Shown piece after piece: positions 24,375 through 34,435 of a DNA stretch of 64,000 nt. The position numbers were made by a program, and so were the translations under genes. Within the stretch, counting starts at the first letter, position 1, and each line of letters starts with the position of its first letter. The notes under the pieces were generated by a model that saw only the letters and a program-made list of their open reading frames with translations, had not been told where the DNA came from and made no database searches. This DNA is from Pantoea sp. AS-PWVM4 (GTDB lineage: Bacteria; Pseudomonadota; Gammaproteobacteria; Enterobacterales; Enterobacteriaceae), in NCBI RefSeq assembly GCF_000468095.1, contig NZ_ASZC01000017.1:1-64000 (forward strand), written 5' to 3'.

Positions 24375-25961
24375 ATGTCCAATAGTCGATCTAAAATGTC
24401 GCTGTGGGAGTTTTTTCAAAGTTTGGGTAAGACGTTTATGTTGCCGGTGGCGCTGCTGTCGTTCTGCGGCATTATGCTCGGCATCGGCAGTTCACTGAGC
24501 AGCCATGATGTCCTGAAGCTGATTCCGCTGCTCGACCAACCGCTATTGCAGTACCTGTTTATCTGGATGGCGAAAATCGGCTCATTTGCCTTCAGCTATC
24601 TTCCGGTGATGTTTGCCATTGCCATCCCGCTCGGTATGGCGCGGGAAAATAAAGGGGTTGCCGCCTTTGCCGGTTTTGTTGGCTATGCGGTGCTCAATCT
24701 CAGCATCAATTTCTGGCTGAATATCAATGGTATTCTGCCTACCACCGATGCTGCAGTTCTGAAAGCGAACAATATACAAACCATCCTCGGTATCCCCTCG
24801 ATCGATACCGGTATTCTTGGCGCGGTGATTGTCGGTGTCATCGTGTTCTGGTTGCATGAACGCTTTCACAACATCCGCCTGCCGGATGCGTTGGCCTTCT
24901 TCGGCGGCACCCGTTTTGTCCCCATTGTCACCACGCTGGCGATGGGTGTGTTGGGTCTGGTGGTGCCGATGATTTGGCCGTGGTTCGCACGCGCCATTAC
25001 CGGTCTGGGCTGGATGATCAATAGCGCAGGCGACTTCGGCCCAATGTTGTTTGGCACCGGTGAACGCCTGCTGCTGCCGTTTGGTCTGCAACATATCCTG
25101 GTGGCGATTATTCGCTTTACCGATGCAGGCGGTAGTCTTGACGTGTGCGGGCATTCCGTCAGCGGCGCGCTGACCATCTTCCAGGCGCAACTGGCCTGCC
25201 CGTCCACTCAAGGTTTCGCCGAGAGTGCCACGCGTTTCCTGTCACAAGGTAAAATGCCGGCCTTCCTTGGCGGTCTGCCTGGTGCGGCGTTGGCGATGTA
25301 TCACTGCGCCCGCCCGGAAAATCGTCACAAAATTAAAGGCCTGCTGATTTCCGGCGTGGTGGCCTGCGTAGTTGGCGGCACCACAGAACCGATCGAATTC
25401 CTGTTCCTGTTCGTCGCACCCGTGCTCTATCTGATTCACGCCCTGTTGACCGGTCTGGGCTTTACCGTGATGGCCATTCTCGGCGTGACCATTGGTAATA
25501 CCGACGGCAACGTGATTGATTTTCTGGTGTTCGGCGTCCTGCACGGCCTGTCAACCAAGTGGTATTGGGTACCGGTCATCGCCGCGCTGTGGTTTGCGGG
25601 TTACTACTGCATCTTTCGCTTTGCCATCACCCGTTTCAACATCAAAACACCGGGACGTGAGGTCGACAATAGCCAGGTGGAGCAGCAGGTCAGCCGTGCT
25701 GGTGTCGGCAAATCAGGCTACAACACCCCGGCGATTCTGGCCGCGCTGGGCGGAGTAGACAATATCACCTCACTCGATAATTGCCTGACACGTCTGCGTT
25801 TATCGGTGGCGGATATGAGCAAAGTCGATGATGCTGCGCTGAAAGCGAACGGCGCAATTGGCGTGGTGCATCTCAACCAGACCAGTCTGCAAGTGGTGAT
25901 TGGCCCGCAGGTGCAGTCGGTAAAAGATGAAATGGCCCATTTAATGAGTGCGACGGTGTAG
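24375..25961 (+). CDS. malX: PTS transporter IICB component, MalX family
   Basis: A 528-residue glucose/maltose-type PTS permease. The IIC domain (about 1-400) is hydrophobic with about ten spans and contains GGTTEPIEFLFLFVAPVLY, the conserved family loop. A linker leads to a IIB domain (about 440-528) with the phosphorylated cysteine in LDNCLTRLRL. It imports and phosphorylates a sugar using EI/HPr from elsewhere; E. coli MalX can take up glucose and maltose when over-produced, but its natural substrate is uncertain. malY begins 2 bases after its stop. Confidence 0.93.
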   Translation: MSNSRSKMSLWEFFQSLGKTFMLPVALLSFCGIMLGIGSSLSSHDVLKLIPLLDQPLLQYLFIWMAKIGSFAFSYLPVMFAIAIPLGMARENKGVAAFAGFVGYAVLNLSINFWLNINGILPTTDAAVLKANNIQTILGIPSIDTGILGAVIVGVIVFWLHERFHNIRLPDALAFFGGTRFVPIVTTLAMGVLGLVVPMIWPWFARAITGLGWMINSAGDFGPMLFGTGERLLLPFGLQHILVAIIRFTDAGGSLDVCGHSVSGALTIFQAQLACPSTQGFAESATRFLSQGKMPAFLGGLPGAALAMYHCARPENRHKIKGLLISGVVACVVGGTTEPIEFLFLFVAPVLYLIHALLTGLGFTVMAILGVTIGNTDGNVIDFLVFGVLHGLSTKWYWVPVIAALWFAGYYCIFRFAITRFNIKTPGREVDNSQVEQQVSRAGVGKSGYNTPAILAALGGVDNITSLDNCLTRLRLSVADMSKVDDAALKANGAIGVVHLNQTSLQVVIGPQVQSVKDEMAHLMSATV

Positions 25962-25963
25962 CG

Positions 25964-27139
25964 ATGCAGAGTTTCAACTTTGATCAGGTGATCGACCGCC
26001 ACGGTAGCTGGTGTACCCAGTGGGACTTTGTTGCGGACCGCTTTGGCGTCCCTGACCTGCTCCCCTTCACTATCTCCGATATGGATTTTGCCACGGCACC
26101 CAGCGTGATTGCCGCCCTGCAACAGCGGCTACACCACGGTGTCTTTGGCTACAGCCGCTGGCAACATGACGCCTTTCTCAGTGCCATTCAGCACTGGATG
26201 CAGACGCGCTTCAATTGCCCAGTCGCTGAGGAATCCATCGTTTATGGTCCTTCGGTGATCTATATGGTGGCGCAACTGCTGCGCCACTGGACACAGCCCG
26301 GCGATGAAGTGCTGATCCACACCCCGGCTTATGATGCGTTTTACCACACCATCGAAAGCAACCAGCGGCGGGTAGTTGCCCTGCCGTTGCGCCCGGACGG
26401 CCAGCAGTGGCATTGCGATATGCAACAACTGGAGCAACGACTGGCCCGCCCGCGTTGCAAAGTGATGCTGCTGTGCAGCCCGCACAATCCGACCGGCAAA
26501 GTGTGGCGGCCAGACGAGTTAAAACAGATGGCGACGTTATGTGCCCGCTATGACGTAAAAGTGATCAGCGATGAAATCCATATGGATATGGTGTTGAGCG
26601 ACGCACGCCATTTACCCTGGAGCGAAGTAGCACAATCGGGTTGGGCGCTGTTTACCTCGGCCTCCAAAAGTTTCAATATTCCGGCATTGACCGGAGCCTG
26701 GGGAATCATTGGCGATGCCACAGATCGCCAGGCATGGTTCCGGGCGCTGAAACAGCAGGATGGTCTGTCCTCCCCGGCGGTAATGGCGCTCACTGCCACC
26801 ATTGCCGCCTATCGTGAAGGGGCAGCCTGGCTGGATGCGCTGCGCGATTATCTGCACGCCAATATGCAGCATGTGGCGCAACGCCTGAACAGCACTTTTC
26901 CGTTGCTCAACTGGCATCCTGCCGCCGCCACCTATCTGGCATGGATCGATCTCAATCCGCTGGGGATGGACGAGCAGCAATTGCAGCAACGCCTGATTCA
27001 CCAGCAAAAAGTCGCCATGATGCCAGGTTCCACTTATGGTGAGGCCAGTCGGGGTTGGCTGCGTCTCAATGCCGGGTGCCCGCGTGCCAAACTGGATGAG
27101 GGACTCAATCGCTTAATCGCCGCCCTGCAATCCGGTTGA
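25964..27139 (+). CDS. malY: PLP-dependent C-S lyase MalY/PatB family
   Basis: A 391-residue fold-type-I PLP enzyme. The Schiff-base lysine sits in SASKSFNIPALTGAW (about residue 232), the cofactor-binding Asp/Tyr region in VISDEIHMDMV, and HNPTGKVW marks the conserved Asn loop. E. coli MalY is a cystathionine beta-lyase that also inhibits the activator MalT by protein contact. It forms an operon with malX, repressed by MalI. Whether it touches MalT here cannot be read. A perfect 12-base hairpin follows its stop. Confidence 0.93.
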   Translation: MQSFNFDQVIDRHGSWCTQWDFVADRFGVPDLLPFTISDMDFATAPSVIAALQQRLHHGVFGYSRWQHDAFLSAIQHWMQTRFNCPVAEESIVYGPSVIYMVAQLLRHWTQPGDEVLIHTPAYDAFYHTIESNQRRVVALPLRPDGQQWHCDMQQLEQRLARPRCKVMLLCSPHNPTGKVWRPDELKQMATLCARYDVKVISDEIHMDMVLSDARHLPWSEVAQSGWALFTSASKSFNIPALTGAWGIIGDATDRQAWFRALKQQDGLSSPAVMALTATIAAYREGAAWLDALRDYLHANMQHVAQRLNSTFPLLNWHPAAATYLAWIDLNPLGMDEQQLQQRLIHQQKVAMMPGSTYGEASRGWLRLNAGCPRAKLDEGLNRLIAALQSG

Positions 27140-27144
27140 ACCAG

Positions 27145-27173
27145 AGTGGATGCTGCTTTATGCAGCATCCACT
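27145..27173 (+). terminator. Stem-loop after malY
   Basis: AGTGGATGCTGC and GCAGCATCCACT form a perfect 12-base stem with a TTTAT loop, starting 5 bases after the malY stop. There is no T-run, so it may protect the mRNA 3' end rather than terminate by itself. Confidence 0.5.
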
Positions 27174-27178
27174 GCGCC

Positions 27179-27223
27179 ATTTGCGCAAATCGCTGGCGTT
27201 GTTGCGCAAGATATTTTTATAAT
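27179..27223 (+). promoter_or_regulatory. Putative add promoter with two TTGCGCAA boxes
   Basis: TATAAT at 27218-27223 is a consensus -10 element, 35 bases before add. Upstream, TTGCGCAA occurs at 27181-27188 (inside the palindrome ATTTGCGCAAAT) and at 27202-27209, 21 bases apart, or two helical turns. Such spacing suggests a cooperative regulator binding over the -35 region; the factor is unknown. Confidence 0.45.
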
Positions 27224-27257
27224 GCTCTGCACTTTACGATAACTCAGCGAGTGCGAC

Positions 27258-28256
27258 ATGATTGATGCAAAAATCCCTCTGACCGACATCCACCGCCACC
27301 TCGATGGCAACATCCGTGCCCAAACCATCCTCGATTTAGGTCGCCAGTTTAATCTTGCCCTGCCCGCTACCACCCTTGAGATGCTGCGCCCGCATGTGCA
27401 GGTCACCGCCAACGAACCAGACCTGGTGAGCTTTCTGCAAAAACTTGACTGGGGCGTTAAGGTGTTGGGCGATCTCGATGCCTGCCGTCGCATTGCGCTG
27501 GAAAACGTCGAGGATGCGGCGCGTGCCGGTATCCATTACGCGGAACTACGCTTCTCGCCGGGTTATATGGCGATGACCCACCAGTTGCCGATTGCCGGTG
27601 TGGTGGAAGCGGTCATTGATGGCGTGCGAGCGGGTGTCCAGCAGTACGGTGTCGATGTTCGTTTAATCGGCATTATGAGCCGCACCTTTGGTGAGGAAGC
27701 CTGTCTGCGCGAACTGGAGGGTTTGCTGGCACATCGCGATGGCATTACTGCCGTCGATCTGGCCGGTGACGAACTCGGTTTCCCGGGTAGCGAATTCCTC
27801 AGCCACTTCAATCGCGCTCGCGATGCCGGCTTCCGTATTACGGTGCATGCCGGTGAAGCCGCTGGCCCGGAAAGCATCTGGCAGGCCATTCGCGAGTTGG
27901 GAGCTGAGCGTATCGGCCACGGTGTAAAAGCGATTGAAGATCGTGCGTTGATGGATTTCCTTGCCGAGCAGAAAATTGGTATCGAATCCTGCCTGACGTC
28001 AAATATTCAGACCAGTACCGTCGCCTCATTTGCCAGCCATCCACTGAAGGCGTTCCTCAACCACGGTATTCTCGCCACCATCAACACCGACGACCCGGCC
28101 GTACAGGGCATTGAGTTGACGCATGAATATCAGGTAGCGGCACCACAGGCAGGACTGACTGCGGCTGAGATACGTCAGGCGCAGGAAAATGGCGTGACCA
28201 TTGCGTTTCTGAGTGACGCCGAAAAAGCCGCGTTGCGCGCGCGCGTGGCAGGATAA
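27258..28256 (+). CDS. add: Adenosine deaminase
   Basis: A 332-residue zinc hydrolase converting adenosine and deoxyadenosine to inosine and deoxyinosine in purine salvage. All metal and catalytic motifs are present: DIHRHLDG (zinc His pair), TVHAGEAAG (zinc His and catalytic Glu region), ERIGHG (catalytic His), ESCLTSN and TINTDDPAV (zinc Asp). Length is within one residue of E. coli Add, and the neighbours malY and ydgJ are also the same. The ATG at 27258 is preceded by a weak ribosome-binding site (GCGAG). Confidence 0.96.
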   Translation: MIDAKIPLTDIHRHLDGNIRAQTILDLGRQFNLALPATTLEMLRPHVQVTANEPDLVSFLQKLDWGVKVLGDLDACRRIALENVEDAARAGIHYAELRFSPGYMAMTHQLPIAGVVEAVIDGVRAGVQQYGVDVRLIGIMSRTFGEEACLRELEGLLAHRDGITAVDLAGDELGFPGSEFLSHFNRARDAGFRITVHAGEAAGPESIWQAIRELGAERIGHGVKAIEDRALMDFLAEQKIGIESCLTSNIQTSTVASFASHPLKAFLNHGILATINTDDPAVQGIELTHEYQVAAPQAGLTAAEIRQAQENGVTIAFLSDAEKAALRARVAG

Positions 28257-28268
28257 CGTTGACATGCC

Positions 28269-28296
28269 GTAACGGCGCGATAAATCGCGCCGTTAC
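28269..28296. repeat. Single full palindrome variant of the repeat family
   Basis: GTAACGGCGCGAT and ATCGCGCCGTTAC form a 13-base perfect stem with AA at the centre. Compared with the common arm (GTAGCGG), the G to A change is matched by C to T in the other half. It lies between the convergent ends of add and ydgJ. Confidence 0.8.
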
Positions 28297-28310
28297 GATC
28301 ATTACGAAAA

Positions 28311-29351
28311 TTACTTCAATGACAATGTCTGGCGTTTTTCCGCCGATTGCAGACCCAGCTCGATTAACTCCATCACCTGGATAGCTTCCTCTGCCGTCAC
28401 CGGATTCGCACCGGTACCGGCAATGGCGTCACGCACTGCCGCATAATAGGCCGGATAGTTACCTGGCAGCGTCAGCAGTGCTTTTTCCACCATCACATCG
28501 CCTTCAGCCAGCGTTAGCACGCCATCACGCATATCGTAGCCCCACTCCTCTTTGGGCGGGCGTTCACCCGCCTTCAGGCGATCTTCCTGCGGGTCGAGGC
28601 CATATTTGACGTAGCTGCCACGGGTGCCGTGCACAATAAAACGCGCTGACTCCGCCGCCACCAGCATGCTGGCATGCAGCACCACGCGGCGTTGTGGATA
28701 GGTCAGCGTGGCGTGGAAATAGTCGGTGGTTTGCGCGCCAGTGCGCAACTCCGCCATATCCACATTGATTGCCACTGGCGTACCAAACAGCTGCAACGCC
28801 TGGTCAAGTACATGCGGTCCGAGATCGAACCAGATGCCGCTACCCGGCCCTTTCATCTCGCGCCAGCGCTGACGGACTTCCGGGCGGAAGCGATCAAAGT
28901 GCGATTCGAGATAACGGATCTCGCCCAGCGTGCCATCCGCCAGCAGCGATTTCAGCGTCAGGAAGTCACTGTCCCAGCGACGATTATGGAACACCGACAG
29001 CAGCAACCCTTTGGCCTTCGCCAGCGCATCCAGTTCGCGCGCCTGCGACAGGGTGACCGTAAAAGGTTTATCGACCACCACATGCTTACCGGCGTTCAGC
29101 GCCGCTTTCGCCAGAGGGAAGTGGGTATCGTTTGGGGTAGGAATTACAATCAGATGCAATGTCGGATCGTCCAGCAGCGTCTGGGGATCGCTCACCACCT
29201 GCACCGATGGCCAGTCAGCGTGCACTTTGGCTGCATCGCTGCTGGAGATCGCCGCCAGTTCAACATCCGGGGTCCCGGCGATCAACGGTGCATGGAAGGT
29301 TTTGCTGGCAAATCCGTAGCCTATCAGGCCGACACGAAGTTTATCGCTCAT
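28311..29351 (-). CDS. ydgJ: Gfo/Idh/MocA-family NAD(P)-dependent oxidoreductase YdgJ
   Basis: A 346-residue dehydrogenase. The N-terminal Rossmann fold has VGLIGYGFASKTFHAPLI (GxGxxS-type dinucleotide loop), then VIPTPNDTHFPLAKAAL and the catalytic-type EKP-like motif here VVDKPFTV. The C-terminal half is the family's alpha/beta substrate domain (SGIWFDLGPHVLDQAL). It matches E. coli YdgJ and sits next to add as there. The start at 29351 has GAGGA 6 bases upstream; the ATG two codons earlier has no room for a ribosome-binding site. The sugar or polyol substrate is unknown. Confidence 0.92.
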   Translation of the reverse strand: MSDKLRVGLIGYGFASKTFHAPLIAGTPDVELAAISSSDAAKVHADWPSVQVVSDPQTLLDDPTLHLIVIPTPNDTHFPLAKAALNAGKHVVVDKPFTVTLSQARELDALAKAKGLLLSVFHNRRWDSDFLTLKSLLADGTLGEIRYLESHFDRFRPEVRQRWREMKGPGSGIWFDLGPHVLDQALQLFGTPVAINVDMAELRTGAQTTDYFHATLTYPQRRVVLHASMLVAAESARFIVHGTRGSYVKYGLDPQEDRLKAGERPPKEEWGYDMRDGVLTLAEGDVMVEKALLTLPGNYPAYYAAVRDAIAGTGANPVTAEEAIQVMELIELGLQSAEKRQTLSLK

Positions 29352-29428
29352 TCTCATTCCTCTTGTTCGTTACCTGACTGATTTAAGACGAATCAGCGCG
29401 TACGGACAAGCGGGAATCAGCCGAAAAC

Positions 29429-30346
29429 TCAGGATATCGCACTCCGTGCCGGTTGCCAGCTCTCCTGTGCCACCAGCGCATCGTGTGCATCCTGGCTGCG
29501 ACGACGAAAATCACTCGGACTGACTCCGACGCGTTTGCGGAACACACGCGAGAAATAGAGTTGGTCATCATAGCCGACTTCACGCCCCACCGAGGCGATC
29601 GGTTCCTGGGTGGTCTGCAACAACAATTTCGCACGGATCACGCGCTGATCCTCGCGCCAGCGCAGCAGATTGATCCCCATCTGCTCGCGGAACAAATGGG
29701 CAAGACGGGAGGGTGACAGACAGACATGACGCGCCACTTCCTCAATCTTCACTTCACTGGCGAGATGGTTGGTCACGTACTGGCAGGCCTCAATCACGCG
29801 CGGATCGCGGATTTGCTGATGGCTGCGTGGATCTTCCTCCACAGCACGCAGCAGCAGACGTTCCAGCAGGTTCATTGCCAGCTCCTCGGCGAAACGTCGT
29901 CCGGAGTTATGGGTTTGTTCGATACTGGCGAACAGGCGATCAAACTCCGCACGCTGCGCCTCCGGCAGACGCAACCGTCCTACCCCCTGGGTTTCATCCT
30001 GCCATTGCAGCCAGTCGGTCCAGTAGGCACGCGGGCGGAAATAGACCCAGCGATGGAACCAGCATGGGCTGTCCGGCGCACGGCCATAGTAATGCGGGGT
30101 TTTCGGTTGAAACAGCAGCATATCACCCGGCAGACAGTCGAATGACTGCTCACCATCAAATACCCGACCTTCACCCTTGATGGTCAGGTTGAGGATATAG
30201 CCTTTCATACCGAGTGGCCGGTCGATAAAAAAATCGAGCGGGCCATCGGCGGTAATCGGTGTCAGTCCGGCCACCAGCCAGGCATTAAAGGGGTAACCCG
30301 GCAATAATGGGTTTTGTTGTGCCACAGGGGGTTCACGGTGGTACAT
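29429..30346 (-). CDS. araC: Arabinose operon regulator AraC
   Basis: A 305-residue AraC protein: N-terminal arm and cupin arabinose-binding domain ([36 protein letters not shown]), a linker, and a C-terminal double HTH ([35 protein letters not shown]). It activates araBA(D) and araFGH with arabinose and loops DNA to repress without it. The longer open frame begins upstream inside a palindromic repeat, so the start at 30346 is used; it is preceded by GAGGG. Unlike E. coli, araC is not beside araB but lies after araH on the same strand, separated from it by a repeat pair. Confidence 0.95.
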   Translation of the reverse strand: MYHREPPVAQQNPLLPGYPFNAWLVAGLTPITADGPLDFFIDRPLGMKGYILNLTIKGEGRVFDGEQSFDCLPGDMLLFQPKTPHYYGRAPDSPCWFHRWVYFRPRAYWTDWLQWQDETQGVGRLRLPEAQRAEFDRLFASIEQTHNSGRRFAEELAMNLLERLLLRAVEEDPRSHQQIRDPRVIEACQYVTNHLASEVKIEEVARHVCLSPSRLAHLFREQMGINLLRWREDQRVIRAKLLLQTTQEPIASVGREVGYDDQLYFSRVFRKRVGVSPSDFRRRSQDAHDALVAQESWQPARSAIS

Positions 30347-30377
30347 AATGCCCTCACTTTTCGCGTGATTGATTACC

Positions 30378-30433
30378 GTAGCGGCACGATTTATCGTGCG
30401 GTTGCCAGGGCGCGCGATAAATCGCGCCGCTAC
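30378..30433. repeat. Inverted pair of palindromic repeats with compensatory change
   Basis: Arm 30378-30399 reads GTAGCGGCACGATTTATCGT.., and the inverse arm 30412-30433 is the common form. In the first arm the stem pair G-C has changed to A-T on both sides (GCACGAT / ATCGTGC), so the hairpin is kept. It lies between araH and araC, both on the minus strand. Confidence 0.85.
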
Positions 30434-30446
30434 TGAATGGCTGCAC

Positions 30447-31433
30447 TCAGGCGGCTTTATTTTTCTGTTTGTAGCGGTCAAAAATCACCGCTGCTAACAA
30501 TATCAGACCGCGCACCACATACTGTGAGAAGGGCGAAATATTCAAGAGATTCATCGCATTCTCAACCGTACCAAGGATCAGTACCCCGGCAACCACGTAG
30601 GAAATCTTGCCAATGCCACCTTTCAGCGACACCCCACCCAACACGCAGGCAGAGATGACAATCAACTCGTATCCCAGCGAGGTCATCGGCTGGCCGCTGG
30701 TCATACGTGAAGCCAGAATGATCCCCGCCGCCGCTGACACCAGCCCGGAGAGGATAAAGATGATGATGCGGGTACGCACCACCGGCACACCGGCAAGACG
30801 GGCGGCTTCCTCGTTACCGCCAATCGCCAGCGTGTTGCGGCCAAAGGTGGTTTTATTCAGCAGGAAACCGAAGATGATCATGGTAGCGATAGTCAGCCAG
30901 ATCGGTGCCGGTAAACCGAACCAGTTGGCGTAGCCGAGGGTAAAGAAACGCTCATCTTCAATCCCAACCGCTTTACCGTCTGAGAAGATATAGGCCAGAC
31001 CGCGCACAATCTGCATCGTCGCCAGCGTGGTGATCAACGCATTGATTTTTAGCCGCGCAATCACGAAACCGTTAACAAACCCGGTTGCCATGCCCAGCAA
31101 CAACCCTGCCGCCACACCAATCCATAAACTTTCGGTCAGGTTAATCACCACCGCGGTCACTACGCCAGCACAGGCGATAACCGAAGCCACCGACAGGTCA
31201 AAATCCCCGGAGGCGAGGCAGAACAGCATGCCGCACGCCACCATTCCGGACATCGACATTGCCAGCCCCAGCCCTTTCATATTGATAAAAGAGCCGAAGT
31301 TGGGGACAAAAATAGTACAGGCAATAAACAGTAGCGCGAACACCACCAGCATGCCGAAGTTATCCCAGATACGCCCCAGTTGCAGGCCGCTGCGCTGCGC
31401 GGGTGGCGTATTAGAAGTGGTTGATGAAGCCAT
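30447..31433 (-). CDS. araH: L-arabinose ABC transporter permease AraH
   Basis: A 328-residue membrane protein of the RbsC/AraH family with 8-10 spans, the same length as E. coli AraH. The family motif near the cytoplasmic coupling loop reads [18 protein letters not shown], and the end [22 protein letters not shown] is typical. It forms the translocation pore for arabinose together with AraG and AraF. It follows araG by 17 bases in an araF-araG-araH operon. A repeat pair and araC come next. Confidence 0.95.
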   Translation of the reverse strand: MASSTTSNTPPAQRSGLQLGRIWDNFGMLVVFALLFIACTIFVPNFGSFINMKGLGLAMSMSGMVACGMLFCLASGDFDLSVASVIACAGVVTAVVINLTESLWIGVAAGLLLGMATGFVNGFVIARLKINALITTLATMQIVRGLAYIFSDGKAVGIEDERFFTLGYANWFGLPAPIWLTIATMIIFGFLLNKTTFGRNTLAIGGNEEAARLAGVPVVRTRIIIFILSGLVSAAAGIILASRMTSGQPMTSLGYELIVISACVLGGVSLKGGIGKISYVVAGVLILGTVENAMNLLNISPFSQYVVRGLILLAAVIFDRYKQKNKAA

Positions 31434-31450
31434 AATTGCTCTCCTTTACA

Positions 31451-32971
31451 TCAGGCCACGGCGGCCGCTTGAGTCGTTTTCGGCATCGCCAGGCCCAGCG
31501 TCAGCTGCTCCGTGGCACGGTCGTGTGGCAGTTCACCGGCAATTTCACCTTCGCGCATCACCACGATACGGTCGGCAAGGCCCATCACTTCAGGCAAATC
31601 GCTGGAAGCAAACAACACGGCAATACCTTTGTTTGCCAGTTGATAAATCAGGTTATAAATCTCGTGCTTGGCCCCGACATCAATACCGCGCGTTGGCTCA
31701 TCCAGCAGGATCACGTTCATCTCCTCCGACAGCCAGCGGCCCAGAATCGCCTTTTGCTGGTTGCCGCCGGACAGGTTCATAATCAGCTGTTGCGCATGCG
31801 GGGTTTTGATATTGAGCGAGCGGATATGGCTGTCAGCGTTCTTCGCCTCCCAACCGGGTTTGATCAGACAACCGGCGGTGAGATTATGGCGGCGCGCGCT
31901 GATGTTGATGTTGTCACGCACCGAGTGCACCGGGATGATACCTTCGGCTTTGCGGTCTTCCGGGCAAAGCATAATTCCGGCACGGATCGCATCAATCGGT
32001 TGACGGATATTGAGTTTTTTACCGTCCAGCGACACGCTGCCGCCGCGCAGACGGGTTGCCCCAAACAATCCCTTCATCAGTTCACTGCGTCCGGCCCCGA
32101 CCAGACCGAACAACCCGACGATTTCACCGGCCCGGACCTCTAGCGAAATGGGCATACGCACACCTTGCGCCTCCACCTGGTCCAACTGCAAACGCACGGG
32201 GCCCAAATCACGCGGTGCGTAACCATAGATATCCCCCAGATTGCGGCCCACCATCGCCTGAACCAGGTCTTCATGGTGGGTGTTGTTCATATCGGTGAAA
32301 GTACGTACGTAGCGACCATCTTTAAACACCGTGATGGCATCACTCAGGGCAAAAATCTCCTCCATGCGATGCGATACGTACAGCACCACCCGGCCCTGCT
32401 CACGCAACTGACGGATGACGCGGAACAGATGCTCAATCTCGCGTGCCGACAGCGAGCTGGTAGGTTCATCAAACGCGATAATGCGCGCATTGCGCGCCAG
32501 CGCTTTGGCAATTTCCACCATCTGCCACTGTCCGAGCGACAGGTACTTCAACGGCATGTCCGGATCGATATCCATGCCGAGATTTTGCAGTTGTAAGCCC
32601 GCTTCATAACGCAGCAGCTTACGGTTCACCAGACCATGACGATGCGGGATCTGACCGAGGTAAATATTCTCTGCCACGCTCATTTCCGGTACCAGATGCA
32701 GTTCCTGGTAGATAATCGCCACGCCCGCGTCCAGTGCTTCGGTGGTGTGATTAAACCGCACCGGCTGGCCTTTGATGTGGATTTCGCCGGCCGTCGGCTG
32801 GTAGCTGCCGCTAAGAATTTTCAACAGCGTGGATTTACCCGCGCCATTTTCGCCCATCAGCGCATGCACTTCACCGGCATGGCAGCTGAACGAGATGTCC
32901 TGTAACGCTTTAACGCCAGGGAAAGTTTTGCTGATGCCATGAAACGACAGAAAAGCAGGATCAGTGTTCAT
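31451..32971 (-). CDS. araG: L-arabinose ABC transporter ATP-binding protein AraG
   Basis: A 506-residue double ABC ATPase (two nucleotide-binding domains in one chain). N-domain: Walker [15 protein letters not shown] (about 39-52), signature [15 protein letters not shown], Walker [13 protein letters not shown]-domain: a degenerate first loop ([19 protein letters not shown]), signature [15 protein letters not shown] and Walker [15 protein letters not shown]. This pattern is normal for monosaccharide importers. It energises arabinose uptake. It is preceded by a large stem-loop between araF and araG. Confidence 0.95.
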   Translation of the reverse strand: MNTDPAFLSFHGISKTFPGVKALQDISFSCHAGEVHALMGENGAGKSTLLKILSGSYQPTAGEIHIKGQPVRFNHTTEALDAGVAIIYQELHLVPEMSVAENIYLGQIPHRHGLVNRKLLRYEAGLQLQNLGMDIDPDMPLKYLSLGQWQMVEIAKALARNARIIAFDEPTSSLSAREIEHLFRVIRQLREQGRVVLYVSHRMEEIFALSDAITVFKDGRYVRTFTDMNNTHHEDLVQAMVGRNLGDIYGYAPRDLGPVRLQLDQVEAQGVRMPISLEVRAGEIVGLFGLVGAGRSELMKGLFGATRLRGGSVSLDGKKLNIRQPIDAIRAGIMLCPEDRKAEGIIPVHSVRDNINISARRHNLTAGCLIKPGWEAKNADSHIRSLNIKTPHAQQLIMNLSGGNQQKAILGRWLSEEMNVILLDEPTRGIDVGAKHEIYNLIYQLANKGIAVLFASSDLPEVMGLADRIVVMREGEIAGELPHDRATEQLTLGLAMPKTTQAAAVA

Positions 32972-33019
32972 GGAGACTCCTCTATGCCTTCATACTTCGT
33001 GCGCAACTGCATAAGCAGC

Positions 33020-33067
33020 GCGCTTATCCCAGGTAACTCAGGCCATCAAGCGCCTGGGGATAAGCGC
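33020..33067 (-). terminator. Large stem-loop between araF and araG
   Basis: GCGCTTATCCCAGG (33020-33033) pairs with CCTGGGGATAAGCGC (33053-33067), one bulged G, loop of 19 bases. No T-run follows in the direction of transcription. It likely stabilises araF mRNA or partly stops transcription so that the binding protein outnumbers the membrane parts. Confidence 0.6.
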
Positions 33068-33084
33068 ACTTGTGGTTTGGCGAC

Positions 33085-34068
33085 TTACATCAGCCCTTTT
33101 TTCGCCAGCTCAGTTTTGAAGTTATCGCGGGTGATCAGCACCACGTCGGTCACTTCAGTAAACTTCGCCGGTTCTTTCCCTTTGGTTACCCAGTCATACA
33201 GCATCTGGCTGCTTTTATAGCCGTGTACGTCCGGGCTGGGCAGCAGCGAACCATAGAAGCCGGTTGGCTCCCCTTTCGACAGTTCACTGACAGCATCCAC
33301 CCCGTTGATACCAATACCGATCACGTCGGGTGCTTTAAAGCCCTGACCTTCAGTGGCGCGCACGCCGCCTAACACGGTGTTGTCATTCATGCCGATGATC
33401 AGCCAGTGTTTCACTTTCGGGTGCTGCACCAGCAGGGAGTTACCGGCGTCAAATGCGCCCGGGATATCATTGGATTTGGTCGGCACCTGGTAGATCTGCG
33501 CAGCCGGGAAACCTGCTGCTTTCAGCGCGTCCATCGAGCCAGAGGTACGGCGGCGGGCGGTATCCAACTCGTTAGCGGTGATCGCCATTACGCCGGTTTC
33601 TTTCACATCCCAGCCGCGTTTCTGCATCTCTTTGTACAGTTCCTGGCCCTGACGCTCGCCAATTTTGGTCGCGGCCATCATCACCAGTGGCACGGTGTCC
33701 ATCGGTTTGCCTTTGGCGTTGACGAACTGATCGTCAACCGCAATCACCTTCAGGTCGTAACTGCGGGCTTTCGCCATGATGGCCGAACCCAGTTTCGGAT
33801 CCGGGGTACAGATGACGAAACCTTTCGCGCCACTGGCGGCCAGGCTATCGATGGCATTCAGGGTTTTTTCGCCATCCGGTACCGCAATTTTGATCACCTC
33901 AAAGCCGAGATCTTTGCCGGCTTTATCGGCGAAGCGCCACTCTGTCTGGAACCAGGGTTCCTCCGGTTGTTTAACAAGAAAACCGAGCTTCATCGTCTCG
34001 GCGATAGCGGAATGTGACATAACCGCGGCAAGACCAACTGCCACCAGCGCTTTAGTGAATTTATGCAT
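33085..34068 (-). CDS. araF: L-arabinose-binding periplasmic protein AraF
   Basis: A 327-residue periplasmic sugar-binding protein. Signal peptide MHKFTKALVAVGLAAVMSHS with cleavage after AIA. The mature part matches E. coli AraF (KLGFLVKQPEEPWFQTEW, NELDTARRRTSGSMDAL, GFYGSLLPSPDVHGY). It captures L-arabinose and delivers it to AraH. The start at 34068 begins the signal sequence and has GGAGAG upstream; the open frame continues 21 codons further without support. It is divergent from araB across 367 bases. Confidence 0.95.
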   Translation of the reverse strand: MHKFTKALVAVGLAAVMSHSAIAETMKLGFLVKQPEEPWFQTEWRFADKAGKDLGFEVIKIAVPDGEKTLNAIDSLAASGAKGFVICTPDPKLGSAIMAKARSYDLKVIAVDDQFVNAKGKPMDTVPLVMMAATKIGERQGQELYKEMQKRGWDVKETGVMAITANELDTARRRTSGSMDALKAAGFPAAQIYQVPTKSNDIPGAFDAGNSLLVQHPKVKHWLIIGMNDNTVLGGVRATEGQGFKAPDVIGIGINGVDAVSELSKGEPTGFYGSLLPSPDVHGYKSSQMLYDWVTKGKEPAKFTEVTDVVLITRDNFKTELAKKGLM

Positions 34069-34435
34069 GATGCTCTCCGGCACAATGATGTTTTTAGCGT
34101 GCAATAAACGAATCGGTGTAAGCGCTACCACTCTGATTTCTCTTGCGGGTACAGCGAAAAATCAGCGCGTTAGAGCAAGGTTTGTACAAATGCTGTGCAA
34201 ACGCTGGGCTAGTTGTAGCGGGAAAAGCAGCAGAAAATGTAGAGCGGTATCACATCCCGGAACGACGACAAAATCATCCATATATTCAGCAAAATTAACC
34301 GGTCATTAACTTTTGCAGTGGATCACGAAATGGCTGCTGATGGCAGAAAAGTGCATATTCTCAGCCGGGGATGACTAACCGCTCCAGCCCACCCATTCCA
34401 GGATAACCACAGATAACTGACACAGGAGAATTTCA
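34069..34435. promoter_or_regulatory. Divergent araF-araB control region with candidate AraC and CRP sites
   Basis: The 367-base gap is AT-rich. TGGCAGAAAAGTGCATA (34341-34357) fits the AraC half-site pattern TAGC-N7-TCCATA at 8 of 10 fixed positions. A weaker CAGC-N7-GACTAA lies 21 bases downstream (34362-34378). This is the araI1-araI2 spacing and orientation seen in front of E. coli araB. TTTGC-N6-TCACG (34312-34327) is a CRP-like site just upstream. The araF-side sites were not resolved. Confidence 0.45.

Noticed and set aside
30347..30481. N-terminal extension of AraC by 45 residues
   Set aside because: The extra residues are translation of the palindromic repeat pair, and the E. coli-like start at 30346 has a ribosome-binding site.
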